A stretch of DNA of 64,000 bases from Burkholderia sp. Ac-20365. Its GTDB lineage: Bacteria; Pseudomonadota; Gammaproteobacteria; Burkholderiales; Burkholderiaceae. This document shows, in pieces, positions 48,459 to 56,295 of this stretch. A program made the translations under genes and the position numbers. Each line of letters begins with the position of its first letter. Within the stretch, counting starts at the first letter, position 1. A model generated the notes under the pieces. That model had not been told where the DNA came from. It did no database searches and saw nothing but the letters and a program-made list of their open reading frames with translations. The stretch spans positions 1 through 64,000 of the forward strand of contig NZ_JAAGPI010000004.1 of assembly GCF_017104715.1 (NCBI RefSeq), read 5' to 3'.

Positions 48459-48977
48459 ATGAATCAGCAAGAAACCGCGCGGGCCAATATGCCGGAGACC
48501 GGTAAGAAGTCCGTCGAACAGCACGCCCGAATATTTGACACATATTTGGGCCAACTGTCTCTGCAAGCGCTGAATCAGGTTCACGCGAGCCACCTGGGTT
48601 GCTGGGAGGCACAGTCTCGCTATGGAATGAGCGGGCAGCTGGAGGCCCAAGAGCAAGCGTTCTCGACGACGCTGGACGTGATGGGTCGCATGCACCGAAG
48701 CGCTCTCGACAACATCGAACGCGTTGTTGCTCAGGTCGAAGCGGCGGCGCAGAACGGACATCCCCATGTCGTTCCTGTCGCAGCGGAGCAAAAGATCGCC
48801 GAGATCGCCGCACGAGTCCTTGGGGTGAATACGCTCGAAACCCGAAACTCTGACAGTCTCGACTTCCACGACACGGCAGTCTGGGCGATCAAGGAAGCAT
48901 TGGAAGCTGCATATCTCGCCGGCGTTGCCGACGGGGAAAATCAGGCTGGAGCGCAATCTTCCAGCGAGGGGGGCTAA
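48459..48977 (+). CDS. DUF6900-like protein
   Basis: 172 aa, starting MNQQETARAN. The C-terminal segment about 110-160 (EIAARVLGVNTLETRNSDS followed by LDFHDTAVWAIKEALEAAYLAG) matches, from memory, the plasmid/ICE family DUF6900 with its TLETR-SD-LDFHD core. The N-terminal half is helical. Function of the family is unknown. Probably co-transcribed with the 53-residue gene that starts 3 nt after its stop. Confidence 0.6.
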   Translation: MNQQETARANMPETGKKSVEQHARIFDTYLGQLSLQALNQVHASHLGCWEAQSRYGMSGQLEAQEQAFSTTLDVMGRMHRSALDNIERVVAQVEAAAQNGHPHVVPVAAEQKIAEIAARVLGVNTLETRNSDSLDFHDTAVWAIKEALEAAYLAGVADGENQAGAQSSSEGG

Positions 48978-48979
48978 TC

Positions 48980-49141
48980 GTGTCGAAAGAGAAGCGCGAA
49001 GCGAACAAACAGCGGGCCGAACTGCAAAATACGGTCCGGCGACTGGAGGCTCGCCTCCAGAGCGCATCGAACACGTTGGCCCGTGAGCGTTACGCAAAAG
49101 AACTCTCCGAGGCCAAGCGACAGCTGGTCCGTCTGAACTGA
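48980..49141 (+). CDS. 53-residue coiled-coil protein, GTG start
   Basis: GTG 48980 starts 3 nt after the previous stop, with GAGGGGGG as SD. The product (MSKEKREANKQRAELQN...) is almost wholly a charged coiled coil (heptads RLEARL, LARERY, LSEAKRQL). It ends 28 nt before a strong terminator. Likely a small oligomerising partner of the preceding protein; function unknown. Confidence 0.65.
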   Translation: MSKEKREANKQRAELQNTVRRLEARLQSASNTLARERYAKELSEAKRQLVRLN

Positions 49142-49168
49142 TCCGAAACCCATCAACTCGTACCGTCT

Positions 49169-49215
49169 GCCCACCGTGCTCCCGAATTTCGGGAGCCGGT
49201 GGGCATTTTCTTTTT
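49169..49215 (+). terminator. intrinsic terminator after the 48459-49141 pair
   Basis: GCCCACCG-GCTCCCGAA/TTCGGGAGC-CGGTGGGC followed by ATTTTCTTTTT. Confidence 0.95.
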
Positions 49216-49358
49216 GGGGAGCAGCGATCGGAGAAATACTTTGCGGCGCGGCTGAATTTTGCTGATCCAGCGCCGATCAAGGATCCTGTCGCGCGCGACA
49301 AGCACGCACCAGTCAACCGACACACAACATCAGCAGGCTAAGGGAGTAGAGGATCAGG

Positions 49359-49697
49359 ATGAAAATAGCCATCTCGCTCGGAGCACTGGCCTTGTGCCTC
49401 GCTGGAAGCGCCGCCGCGCAGGTACCGGCAAAGGCAGCACCAGCAGCTGACCCCAGCGATCGCGAGTGGAAGCTGAATCTTCTGGCGTTGCAGGTCGAAA
49501 ACAGGACGCAGTCAGACTGTTACGGACACGGGCTGAGCGCTGACAACGTCAAGGTGTGCATCGACTTCCGCATGACGTACCATGCACGAAAGATCGCTGC
49601 CATTACCGGCTTGCGCCCGGCCGGCGTGAGCGCGGATTCTCTCTCCCAGGATCTCGTGTTGCGTGCACAGAAGATCGACGAAGCGCTGTCCCAGTAG
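49359..49697 (+). CDS. exported hypothetical protein
   Basis: 112 aa, starting MKIAISLGAL. Sec signal peptide with hydrophobic core 4-16 and likely cleavage after GSAAA (about 21). The mature protein is helical with two cysteines (SDCYGHG, VKVCIDF) that may form a disulfide. Lies 31 nt before another exported protein gene. Confidence 0.7.
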   Translation: MKIAISLGALALCLAGSAAAQVPAKAAPAADPSDREWKLNLLALQVENRTQSDCYGHGLSADNVKVCIDFRMTYHARKIAAITGLRPAGVSADSLSQDLVLRAQKIDEALSQ

Positions 49698-49728
49698 CGA
49701 TTCAATGAACCAAAGGACGAAAACGCCA

Positions 49729-50100
49729 ATGAAGACGATGCTGGCAGTATCTGTGCTGACTACTTCGCTTCTAGCTTCGCATGTCGCCCATGCTGAGGGC
49801 AGGGGTCGCTATGTCATGCTCGAATCGGAGATGAGCATGGACCAGGCGATTTCCCGTTGGGCCGCCCAAAGCGGCCGGTCGGCAAAGTGGGAAGCCCGCG
49901 ATTACGTCGATGTTGGCGATCCTGCCGCCCTCAACAGGACCGCCCGGTTGGCAGATGCCGCCGATATTGGCGACGCGACAGCGAGACTCCTCAAGCAAGC
50001 ACCAGAGGAGGTGACGTTCTTTGCTTGCGTCTACTCGAAAGGCTCTGTCGCCGTGGTTGTCAGACAGAAAGGACAGCCTCCGTGCGAAGACCGTTCCTGA
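49729..50100 (+). CDS. exported protein, TcpQ/PilL-N-like
   Basis: 123 aa from ATG 49729 (MKTMLAVSVL) behind AAAGGA. Signal peptide cleaved near HVAHA-EG (about 22). Residues about 35-100 (MDQAISRWAAQSGRSAKWEA..YVDVGDPAALNRTARL..ATARLLKQ..SKGSVAVVV) follow the layout of the TcpQ/PilL N-terminal secretin-associated domain of type IV pili and conjugation systems. No pilus genes are in the window, so the role is uncertain. Confidence 0.5.
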   Translation: MKTMLAVSVLTTSLLASHVAHAEGRGRYVMLESEMSMDQAISRWAAQSGRSAKWEARDYVDVGDPAALNRTARLADAADIGDATARLLKQAPEEVTFFACVYSKGSVAVVVRQKGQPPCEDRS

Positions 50101-50137
50101 CACGAGGACGAGAACCGCACAAACGTGGAAGAGAATA

Positions 50138-50323
50138 GTGGTTGTACTCGCTACCGGACTGGAGGCAACCGCGGTATTGGGGTTCGCTGTCTGACATGAA
50201 CTGGCTATCCAGAGTGAAGAAGTAGGAAAGTTCGTTGTCCCGTTGATCGGCTTTCTGGTCGCGACAGCGGCGCTGTGGGTACCCAAAAATCTTTCCGCCC
50301 AAACGGGGGGGTTAGCGTTATAA
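50138..50323 (+). pseudogene. small two-helix membrane protein with in-frame stop
   Basis: One frame runs GTG 50138 to TAA 50321 but is cut by TGA at 50192-50194. The first part (VVVLATGLEATAVLGFAV) and the second part (VGKFVVPLIGFLVATAALWV) each look like a membrane helix. A TGG at the stop would join them as FAVWHELAIQ. Probably a nonsense-mutated gene. GGAAGAG precedes the GTG. Confidence 0.4.
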
Positions 50324-50529
50324 CCGTCGCATTGCTGGCGTGTTGGCGTCAGGTGCGCTAACGGCCCGGGAGAGACTGCTGCCAAAAGCCAAATAGCCCT
50401 TTCTTTTTTCGGGGCCGTGTGCAAGAATCGCCCCATCGTTTGCGCGCCATGTGTGTCGCACTTCGATTCAGGTTTCCAACCGCCGGTGTCCCGGCATTGA
50501 CAACCCTTGTGGGCACAGCCCAAAGGGTT

Positions 50530-50556
50530 CGTGCTCCACAGTTGAATCGGAGCACG
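50530..50556 (+). promoter_or_regulatory. simple SD-sequestering hairpin of the gene at 50559
   Basis: CGTGCTCC (50530-50537) pairs exactly with GGAGCACG (50549-50556), hiding the SD 2-9 nt before the ATG. Between 50324 and 50558 only short hairpins, including GCCGG-TGTC-CCGGC near 50483, are seen. Confidence 0.65.
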
Positions 50557-50558
50557 CC

Positions 50559-51008
50559 ATGTCGTCTATCAAGCTGTCTTCTGCTGCCCTCGAAAACCGG
50601 GCTCTGGCTGATTACAACGCGTATCTCGGTGATACGGTGATCGCACACAGGGTGCTGGTCGAGACAGCGGGTACGGTTCACTATCGCACCCTCTCGAAAG
50701 AAGCAAAGGTTCGTGTCATGCCGACCGCGCGTGAGCGTGTTCTGAACTTCGCATGTCGCGATCTGATCTCGCCGGCGTGGTCGGTCGAACTCGTCGAACC
50801 TCACCCTGAAATCCCTGCCGCAGCAACGCTGAGTGTCCACGCGAAGTCTTATCACGCGGACGGTCACGTCCATCGCGGTGACGTCTTCGCACGCTCGAAC
50901 GATCTGGTATCGCGCGGCGCGCTGTCCGTCTTTAACGCCACCTTCAACGCAGCGTTGCAGGCTGCAATGACGGTCATCGGCGGTGGACGTCGCCTTCGCC
51001 ATCAATAA
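50559..51008 (+). CDS. hypothetical protein, member 1 of tandem family
   Basis: 149 aa, starting MSSIKLSSAA. Shares with the next gene FACRDL..P..SVELVEPHPE(I/V)P, then H..S(Y/F)..DG and GD. No known family, signal peptide or membrane segment. The SD lies in a perfect hairpin. First of three related genes. Confidence 0.7.
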   Translation: MSSIKLSSAALENRALADYNAYLGDTVIAHRVLVETAGTVHYRTLSKEAKVRVMPTARERVLNFACRDLISPAWSVELVEPHPEIPAAATLSVHAKSYHADGHVHRGDVFARSNDLVSRGALSVFNATFNAALQAAMTVIGGGRRLRHQ

Positions 51009-51019
51009 ACCCGCAATCT

Positions 51020-51049
51020 GCGAACAGTCGGCCAAGGCCGTCTGTTCGC
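51020..51049 (+). terminator. hairpin after tandem-family member 1
   Basis: GCGAACAG-CGGCC/GGCCG-CTGTTCGC long stem, then ATCTCC. Confidence 0.65.
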
Positions 51050-51157
51050 ATCTCCTTCCGCTGAATTTTTGACTGAGCCCGCCGCGGCTCACTCAAGTGT
51101 TCGCGCGAGCCTTGACTGTTCTGCTTCTGTTACCCGTTTTACTCGAGGGAGGTCGCT

Positions 51158-51640
51158 ATGGCGATCGGCTTTTTCGATGTGACGTCTCACGCTGGTGCGC
51201 AGCACGCCGCGCCGGTGCACCTGTCTGCCGCCCAGCTGACTGAGTGGGCCCTGTCTGACTACCGTCAGACCGTCGGCAAGACGGTCCAGGTTACGCGCCT
51301 GAAGATCTATTCTGGGGGCAGGGCCGAATACCGGCGGCTTTCCCAACCGGCGCTCGTTCGCGTGCTGGAAACGCGTCGCCCGAAGCTCGAGACGTTTGCT
51401 TGCCGGGATCTGGTCATTCCGGAGTACTCAGTCGAGCTCGTCGAGCCGCATCCAGAGGTGCCGCGCAACGCAAAGTTGGGCCTGCACCCCCGATCGTTCT
51501 GTGGTGACGGCAGGACCTACCCCGGCGACATGGGCCCGGAGGCCGCTATTGCGACTGGCGCTTTTGGTGCCGTCGCGCGCCGCCTGCGCCGTGCGCTCGG
51601 CATGGTGCCAGCCGCAGTGAGTGATCTTGTCTTGCACTGA
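51158..51640 (+). CDS. hypothetical protein, member 2 of tandem family
   Basis: 160 aa, starting MAIGFFDVTS, 6 nt after GGGAGG. About 40% like member 1 by eye over residues 25-130, including TFACRDLVIPEYSVELVEPH. A basic C-terminal helix (ARRLRRALGM) replaces that of member 1. Only 11 nt separate it from member 3. Confidence 0.7.
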   Translation: MAIGFFDVTSHAGAQHAAPVHLSAAQLTEWALSDYRQTVGKTVQVTRLKIYSGGRAEYRRLSQPALVRVLETRRPKLETFACRDLVIPEYSVELVEPHPEVPRNAKLGLHPRSFCGDGRTYPGDMGPEAAIATGAFGAVARRLRRALGMVPAAVSDLVLH

Positions 51641-51651
51641 AGGAATCGATC

Positions 51652-52113
51652 ATGACGCTCATTTGCGACAGCCTCCATAAGGTGGACATTGACCGCGTCG
51701 CCGCGCGCATCTGCGCGACGCGCGAACACGCTGATTTCGAGGGTATGTGCATCCTCGCCTACGAGGTGCTTGCTGACCAGAACGGGCACCGTATGGTGCA
51801 CCGCCTCGCCGTGCCTTTGCGGCTGCGCGTTGAGCGCGGCGATGAAAACCGCATGAGTCACTGGCGAGGTGACTGGCTGGTGAGCTATTGGCGTGTTTCG
51901 CTGACGGCACCCCACCCGAAGTTTCCCGGTTCTGCGACCCTGTATGTTCGGGCCTCAGAGTTTGCCAGCGACCGCAAGTGTCGCCGCGGTGCCGTTGCCT
52001 GCGTCGTTGCCGGCCCTGCCACACCCGTTGTCACGAAGAATCTTCGGGGCGTCGTCCATCGGATCGACTGCAGGACACTGATTGCAAGACGACCTGACGA
52101 TGTCCCTGGCTGA
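51652..52113 (+). CDS. hypothetical protein, member 3 of tandem family
   Basis: 153 aa, starting MTLICDSLHK after GGAATCG. More distant: YWRVSLTAPHPKFPGSATLYV matches the SVELVEPHPE-P core of the other two, and ASDRKCRRGAV the DG..GD region. Its stop abuts the stop of the convergent gene 52114-52959 with no base between. Confidence 0.65.
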   Translation: MTLICDSLHKVDIDRVAARICATREHADFEGMCILAYEVLADQNGHRMVHRLAVPLRLRVERGDENRMSHWRGDWLVSYWRVSLTAPHPKFPGSATLYVRASEFASDRKCRRGAVACVVAGPATPVVTKNLRGVVHRIDCRTLIARRPDDVPG

Positions 52114-52959
52114 CTAACGCGCCAGGCCCGCGGCACCGGTAGCGCACAGTCTGCGGCGTTGCAGGAACCGTTTGATCCGTGCGAAGACGCCGCCACTGAC
52201 CGGAAGATAGACGCCCTGCGATTCTAAAGTTGCTTGTTCTTCATGCCGCCGCCGCACGCGGACGCAGTCAGGGCAGGCCCTTTCGGGCGCATCGACGCGC
52301 AACGTTACCTTGTCGACCTCAGCTATCTGCAGGCTCACTACCTGCTCGACGTCGAGGTTATGCTTGTCCGCATGCCGTCGATACCACTGCGCAAAATGGA
52401 CATGTCCGAATGCATTCTCGAGGCCATATTCGTCGATGTAGTCCTGGCACAGCGGCGGATTACGAAACACGACGTAATCCAGTTGACCTTCCGCGATCCG
52501 GAAGTAGGTGATCACGCGAATCGGATTGCGGCGAGCCTTTTCGCCAAAGGTGTTCCTGTCCCACTCTCGATAAGCAACGGGATCGCCGAGTGCGCGCGAC
52601 GCGGCAGTGCGCAGGAAGATCGTCGACGCCTCGCCGCCGTCGATCTCATACTCCGCGAGCGTGAGCAATGCGCGGATATGGGGATGCCCATTGTCGCAAC
52701 TCTCGTCGGTGCATGCCGCAGCAGCGACGTAAAAGCGCTCACGGTCCGGCCGAAAGAAAAGGTGATACGTGTGCAATCGGTCCCAATAGGGCAGAACAAC
52801 CGCCGTACCATCTGTGACGATGCCGAGCAGTCCCGGCCCGGTCAAACCTAACAGACTTTGCGCTCGCGCCGATGCCTCCTCAGACACGCGCAAATCCCTG
52901 CGCACCTCGCCATGCTTTGCGATCAACGTTAACCGGGGGGCTTGTTCGAGTTGCGGCAT
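52114..52959 (-). CDS. hypothetical protein
   Basis: 281 aa, starting MPQLEQAPRL. No SD; an A-rich GAAGAAAAACG precedes it. Contains YWDRLHTYHLFFRPDRERFY (58-77), a histidine/cysteine cluster CTDESCDNGHPHI (about 83-95) and CPDC near 237, so metal binding is possible. No family recognised. Convergent with tandem-family member 3 and divergent from 53066. Confidence 0.7.
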   Translation of the reverse strand: MPQLEQAPRLTLIAKHGEVRRDLRVSEEASARAQSLLGLTGPGLLGIVTDGTAVVLPYWDRLHTYHLFFRPDRERFYVAAAACTDESCDNGHPHIRALLTLAEYEIDGGEASTIFLRTAASRALGDPVAYREWDRNTFGEKARRNPIRVITYFRIAEGQLDYVVFRNPPLCQDYIDEYGLENAFGHVHFAQWYRRHADKHNLDVEQVVSLQIAEVDKVTLRVDAPERACPDCVRVRRRHEEQATLESQGVYLPVSGGVFARIKRFLQRRRLCATGAAGLAR

Positions 52960-53037
52960 AGGATCGTTTTTCTTCGGAAAAGCTTCGGATTGCAGATAAC
53001 CAACACGTTCGCTTCAGTTCGGGATGTTCGCTATATC

Positions 53038-53054
53038 ATAGTGGTGCCACCACC
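53038..53054. promoter_or_regulatory. palindromic operator-like site
   Basis: GTGGT-GCC-ACCAC lies between the divergent starts 52959 and 53066, beside an AT-rich TATATCATAG that could hold -10 boxes for either strand. Confidence 0.35.
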
Positions 53055-53065
53055 TCTCATGCCAT

Positions 53066-53278
53066 ATGCGATCAACTGAATCGTTTCCGGAAGTTCGCCA
53101 CCTCGTGCAATACACCGGGCGCGGCGGCATTTGCGTTGCGAAGGGTCAAACTGTGCGAGTGAAGGCTTCCGCGCGCAAGGGATATTTCGTGATCGAGGCT
53201 GTCGGCCCCGACGGCGGGACGCGCGCGGTGGCAGTCAAGAAAAAGAATCTGAGCCCGTTGCAGCCTCAACTGTTCTAG
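53066..53278 (+). CDS. small basic hypothetical protein
   Basis: 70 aa, starting MRSTESFPEV; no good SD, and GTG about 39 nt further in is an alternative. Beta-rich and basic (VRVKASARKGYFVIEAV..VAVKKKNL), like a small KOW/SH3-type nucleic-acid or protein-binding barrel, though not assigned. Divergent from 52114-52959. Confidence 0.55.
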   Translation: MRSTESFPEVRHLVQYTGRGGICVAKGQTVRVKASARKGYFVIEAVGPDGGTRAVAVKKKNLSPLQPQLF

Positions 53279-53286
53279 CGCGTCGC

Positions 53287-53541
53287 TCACGGCTGGCTTC
53301 GGGTGTCTGCCCCTGCGGCATCGGCATCCCCCGCGCGCATGACATGAGTCAACAGGAGGGTTGCAGCTCCCGATCGGGTGGCATCAACTCCAATCCGCGT
53401 TCCGACCGTGTCGAAGGCCGCCCACTTCTTTCGCCATCCCGCCACGATTCCAATGTCCGCATCGGCGGCGTTTCGCACGACATAGTTGCCGGCTCGAATT
53501 CTTAACAGGCTGTAATGGGTGCCTTCGACAAACGGTTGCAT
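53287..53541 (-). CDS. small hypothetical protein
   Basis: 84 aa, starting MQPFVEGTHY. Compact beta-rich N-terminus (SLLRIRAGNYVVRNAADADIG) and a less ordered alanine/aspartate-rich tail. SD weak. It lies 81 nt after the 53623-53805 stop, beyond a hairpin that acts as plus-strand terminator. No family recognised. Confidence 0.5.
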   Translation of the reverse strand: MQPFVEGTHYSLLRIRAGNYVVRNAADADIGIVAGWRKKWAAFDTVGTRIGVDATRSGAATLLLTHVMRAGDADAAGADTRSQP

Positions 53542-53586
53542 CTGAAATCCACACGGCGACTGCGAAGAAGTGAAGGGGGATGTGTG

Positions 53587-53621
53587 CGGCGCCTGTTCCG
53601 CGCCACACGTCAGGCGCTTTT
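53587..53621 (+). terminator. plus-strand intrinsic terminator
   Basis: GCGCCTG/CAGGCGC stem followed by six T on the plus strand. On the minus strand the same stem lies in the leader of the 53287-53541 gene. Confidence 0.7.
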
Positions 53622-53622
53622 T

Positions 53623-53805
53623 TCAATAGCGACGTCGACCGGGGCGTGACCGCGTGATGACCCAGACGACGGCGATGATGCCTGCGCCGATTGCGAGAAC
53701 CATGGGCAGCCCCATGCCCTTGAACAGCACCCGCTCTGCGTTGTATACGACGCCCCTTACGACCGCGCCGGCGATCTGGTCGCCGAGATGGAAATGGTGG
53801 CTCAA
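53623..53805 (-). CDS. small membrane protein, TTG start
   Basis: 60 aa from TTG 53805, which overlaps the upstream stop as TTGA; AGGGAGA lies 6 nt before. One clear hydrophobic helix at 31-50 (MGLPMVLAIGAGIIAVVWVI), then a basic tail. Third cistron of a coupled set 54641-53623. No family recognised. Confidence 0.6.
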   Translation of the reverse strand: MSHHFHLGDQIAGAVVRGVVYNAERVLFKGMGLPMVLAIGAGIIAVVWVITRSRPGRRRY

Positions 53806-54167
53806 CTGTTTCTCCCTGGTTTTCTCAGTTGTAGAGTGAGGTCCGCGCCGAACCCTCGCACGAGGGGGAAGCGCGCTCCGATCATTTCTGCTACCCACGC
53901 CTGCACGTGTTCTCTGTACTCCGCGCCTAGCGCGCCGCCTGTTGCGGCATCTGTATGCTGACTAACGCCGTCCTCAGCCGATCGCGAGAGGAGGGCGACA
54001 CTGCGGGTGTCGATCTGCTGCATTGCTTCGTGCGAGCACAGGTATTCGTCCACCGCCTCCGCTTCAGGGTGGCTTGCCTGTCGGAGCGTGTGCGTCACGG
54101 CCCGCGCCACGCGGTCGAAAGTCACGCCGGGCAGCAGGGACGTGGAAATCAGAGTCGATACGTTCAT
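53802..54167 (-). CDS. hypothetical protein
   Basis: 121 aa, starting MNVSTLISTS. Helical, with a hydrophobic C-terminal segment rich in G, R, L. Lies 12 nt after the 54180-54641 stop and overlaps the start of the next gene by 4 nt, so it is the middle of a three-gene operon. No family recognised. Confidence 0.65.
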   Translation of the reverse strand: MNVSTLISTSLLPGVTFDRVARAVTHTLRQASHPEAEAVDEYLCSHEAMQQIDTRSVALLSRSAEDGVSQHTDAATGGALGAEYREHVQAWVAEMIGARFPLVRGFGADLTLQLRKPGRNS

Positions 54168-54179
54168 GATGAAAGTCGT

Positions 54180-54641
54180 CTAGGTGCTGGTGTTCTGCTG
54201 TTCCGCCGCTGGATCGGCGTTCTCACACGGCGCGCACGCGTCAAAGTTAAAACGGGCGAGCGGATCCTGCTGCGTTGGGCCGTTGCGGATGGCGTAATGC
54301 ACATCGCGCATATAGGTCTCGGTGATCGTAAATTCGTCACCTACAACCAGTTGTTGCGACGCCGCGTAGTCGTGAAGCGAATCGAACCCTTCAGACTCGC
54401 TCTGTGCGAGGTACCCGGTGAAAATCAGGGGCGCCGCGTTCGGTGCGGGTGCAACGAGCGAATTGGCCGCCATCCCGCGAAGCAACCGGTTTTCCTCGAT
54501 CGTCTCAACGAACGCGCGATAGAGATCAGGAAACGCCCCCAGAAGCGTGTCTTTGAGATCGTCCAGCGCTGCCGCCTGGCTGCGCTGATTTCCGACGCAC
54601 CCTTCGTACTGATTTTTCAGGCTCAAAAGCTTTTCGAGCAT
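54180..54641 (-). CDS. hypothetical protein
   Basis: 153 aa, starting MLEKLLSLKN. The N-terminal 60 residues are a charged helix; the C-terminus has CAPCENADP. First gene of a three-gene minus-strand operon, divergent from the PlsC-like gene. The 217-nt divergent gap holds the palindrome GCATTCCGGGAATGC (about 54710-54724). No family recognised. Confidence 0.65.
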   Translation of the reverse strand: MLEKLLSLKNQYEGCVGNQRSQAAALDDLKDTLLGAFPDLYRAFVETIEENRLLRGMAANSLVAPAPNAAPLIFTGYLAQSESEGFDSLHDYAASQQLVVGDEFTITETYMRDVHYAIRNGPTQQDPLARFNFDACAPCENADPAAEQQNTST

Positions 54642-54858
54642 GTTTCTCCCTTATGACCGGTGGCACTGGCCTTATGCCGAAAGCCACTTCAGCGTCAGCA
54701 TGCACCTGCATTCCGGGAATGCAAGGCAGGCGGCGGCTGCGCGCGCCGGGATTCTGAAAGTCTACTGGTTCAAGCGTGGGCCTTGCTGCCGGAAAAACGC
54801 TTATTTTCTGCCGCTTTTCGCGCAACACACGAACGTCGAAATCAGTAAAGTCACTTTC

Positions 54859-55479
54859 ATGAGCACACCGATCCCAACCCAAACGACAGCGGCACGCACA
54901 CCGTCGGCGAACCCGGCGCTCAGTCGCAAGCCGCTTCCGATCCGTATGTTCCGCTGGCTGTTCGCGCGGGTCGCGCTGACGATATTCCGCGTGTCGGTGC
55001 ACTGCCCGGCGGAAGTCGGCGCGATGCTGAAGGAGGGCGGGGTGCTGGTCACGGGACATCACGTAAGCAAGATCGACGCGCCGCTCATTTCACTCACGTC
55101 CCCGGTGCCGCTCGCGTTTGCGTCGGACACCGACTACTCGCGGCGCTCGGAAGCCGCCCGCCGCGGCATGGCCTTTCTTGTTGCTATCGGCTGCGGCGAC
55201 GTCTTCGATCTCGATGCGACCGCCCCCTTCGCCATCCGTCGGGTCGTCAAGGATCTGCGCGCCGGCGTGAATGTGATGATTTTTCCGGAAGGGCAGATCA
55301 CGCTCGGCTCGCCGATGCCCGACATGCCGGGGTTGGACTGGATCATTGAGCGCGCGGGCCCGCGGCGAGTTCATGTCACGCTAAGCGGGGCAGAGCAGTC
55401 ACGGCTCTTCGCAAAACGCGGTACGAAATGGCTGCCGCGAATCAGACTGGAATACAAGGTATATGAAGCTGCTCGGTAA
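54859..55479 (+). CDS. PlsC-like 1-acylglycerol-3-phosphate acyltransferase
   Basis: 206 aa from ATG 54859 (MSTPIPTQTT); the longer frame from 54640 covers the divergent region and was rejected. HX4D motif is GHHVSKID (66-73), the PlsC-type acyltransferase signature, and the FPEG block is MIFPEGQ (140-146). A hydrophobic stretch at 30-45 may tether it to the inner membrane. The family adds an acyl chain to lysophosphatidate or related lipids. A lipid gene is unexpected in this accessory setting. It overlaps the DsbA-like gene by 17 nt. Confidence 0.75.
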   Translation: MSTPIPTQTTAARTPSANPALSRKPLPIRMFRWLFARVALTIFRVSVHCPAEVGAMLKEGGVLVTGHHVSKIDAPLISLTSPVPLAFASDTDYSRRSEAARRGMAFLVAIGCGDVFDLDATAPFAIRRVVKDLRAGVNVMIFPEGQITLGSPMPDMPGLDWIIERAGPRRVHVTLSGAEQSRLFAKRGTKWLPRIRLEYKVYEAAR

Positions 55480-56155
55480 ATATTCACTCGTCAAATTGAG
55501 CATCGCGGCTGTGCTGGCTACCTGCGGGGCGATGTGGGTCGTGTCCCGCGTTTCGCTCGCCAATGACCACTACGGCCCGTCACCTGAGGGTTATGCAATC
55601 ATCCAGTCTGCAAAGGACAGCGCGCCGACGGTAAGCGGCGGTGCCGTCGAGGTCCTGGATCTTTATTTTAGTGCCTGCCCGCACTGCAAAAGCTTTGACC
55701 CGAAACTGCAGGCGTGGATCGAGATGGAAGGCAGCCGGATTCATGTGCGCCGCATCCCTGTGGCGAACGGCGACGTATTGACCCGCCACGCCGCGCTGTT
55801 CTATTCGCTCGACAGGATGGGACAGGCGGACCGGCTCCGCACTGCCATTTACGATGCGCTGGCCGACGACTCGCACGCGCTGGACACCGATCAGAAGATC
55901 GCTGACTGGGTGACGAAGCGGGGCGTCGACGCATCCGAGTTTGGGCGGCTCTACCGCTCGCCCGACGTTGCTGCAGTGATTCAGGCTGGCCGTGATGAGC
56001 TCGCCCACACGAACGTCAACACCGTCCCTGCCATTGTGATCGGCGGGAAGTGGGTTGTGAGCCCGACCACCGCTGGCGACGAAGCAAAGGCGCTGGATGT
56101 GATGAGCGGCCGCATCGACGCAGCGCTTGGGTCAGCCGCTAAAAACCCAACATGA
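55463..56155 (+). CDS. DsbA-family thiol:disulfide oxidoreductase
   Basis: 230 aa, starting MKLLGKYSLV. N-terminal signal or anchor (hydrophobic 11-28), then a thioredoxin fold with active site CPHC (72-75, the DsbA type), a helical insertion (90-170) and the cis-proline loop TVPAIVIGG near 188-196. It should act in the periplasm to form or exchange disulfides, possibly for exported or conjugative proteins of this element. The start lies inside the end of the PlsC-like gene, so the two are co-expressed. Confidence 0.85.
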   Translation: MKLLGKYSLVKLSIAAVLATCGAMWVVSRVSLANDHYGPSPEGYAIIQSAKDSAPTVSGGAVEVLDLYFSACPHCKSFDPKLQAWIEMEGSRIHVRRIPVANGDVLTRHAALFYSLDRMGQADRLRTAIYDALADDSHALDTDQKIADWVTKRGVDASEFGRLYRSPDVAAVIQAGRDELAHTNVNTVPAIVIGGKWVVSPTTAGDEAKALDVMSGRIDAALGSAAKNPT

Positions 56156-56191
56156 CTGACGGCGACGGTTGTCACGAACCCTGCCTACCGC

Positions 56192-56219
56192 TAGAATCAG
56201 GTCGCGCCGTTAGATCGGC
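56192..56219 (+). promoter_or_regulatory. promoter with 5'-terminal hairpin
   Basis: TAGAAT (56192-56197), 8 nt, then GCCGTTAGATCGGC (56206-56219). Very close to the copy at 44197. Confidence 0.7.
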
Positions 56220-56295
56220 AATAGATCCGCGCCATTGGCAAGATGGCGACAGACAACCTTCAGACTCCACGTCTCAACCTCCGCAAGGGCATTTC

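Noticed and set aside
53038..53054. Palindrome as a transcription terminator
   Set aside because: It lies between two divergent starts, where a binding site is more sensible than a terminator.
53131..53505. Plus-strand frame of 124 codons
   Set aside because: Overlaps two better small genes; composition unlike a folded protein, although a plus-strand terminator lies downstream at 53587.
54640..54858. Extended N-terminus of the PlsC-like gene
   Set aside because: It spans the divergent promoter region, and the extra residues do not resemble the family.
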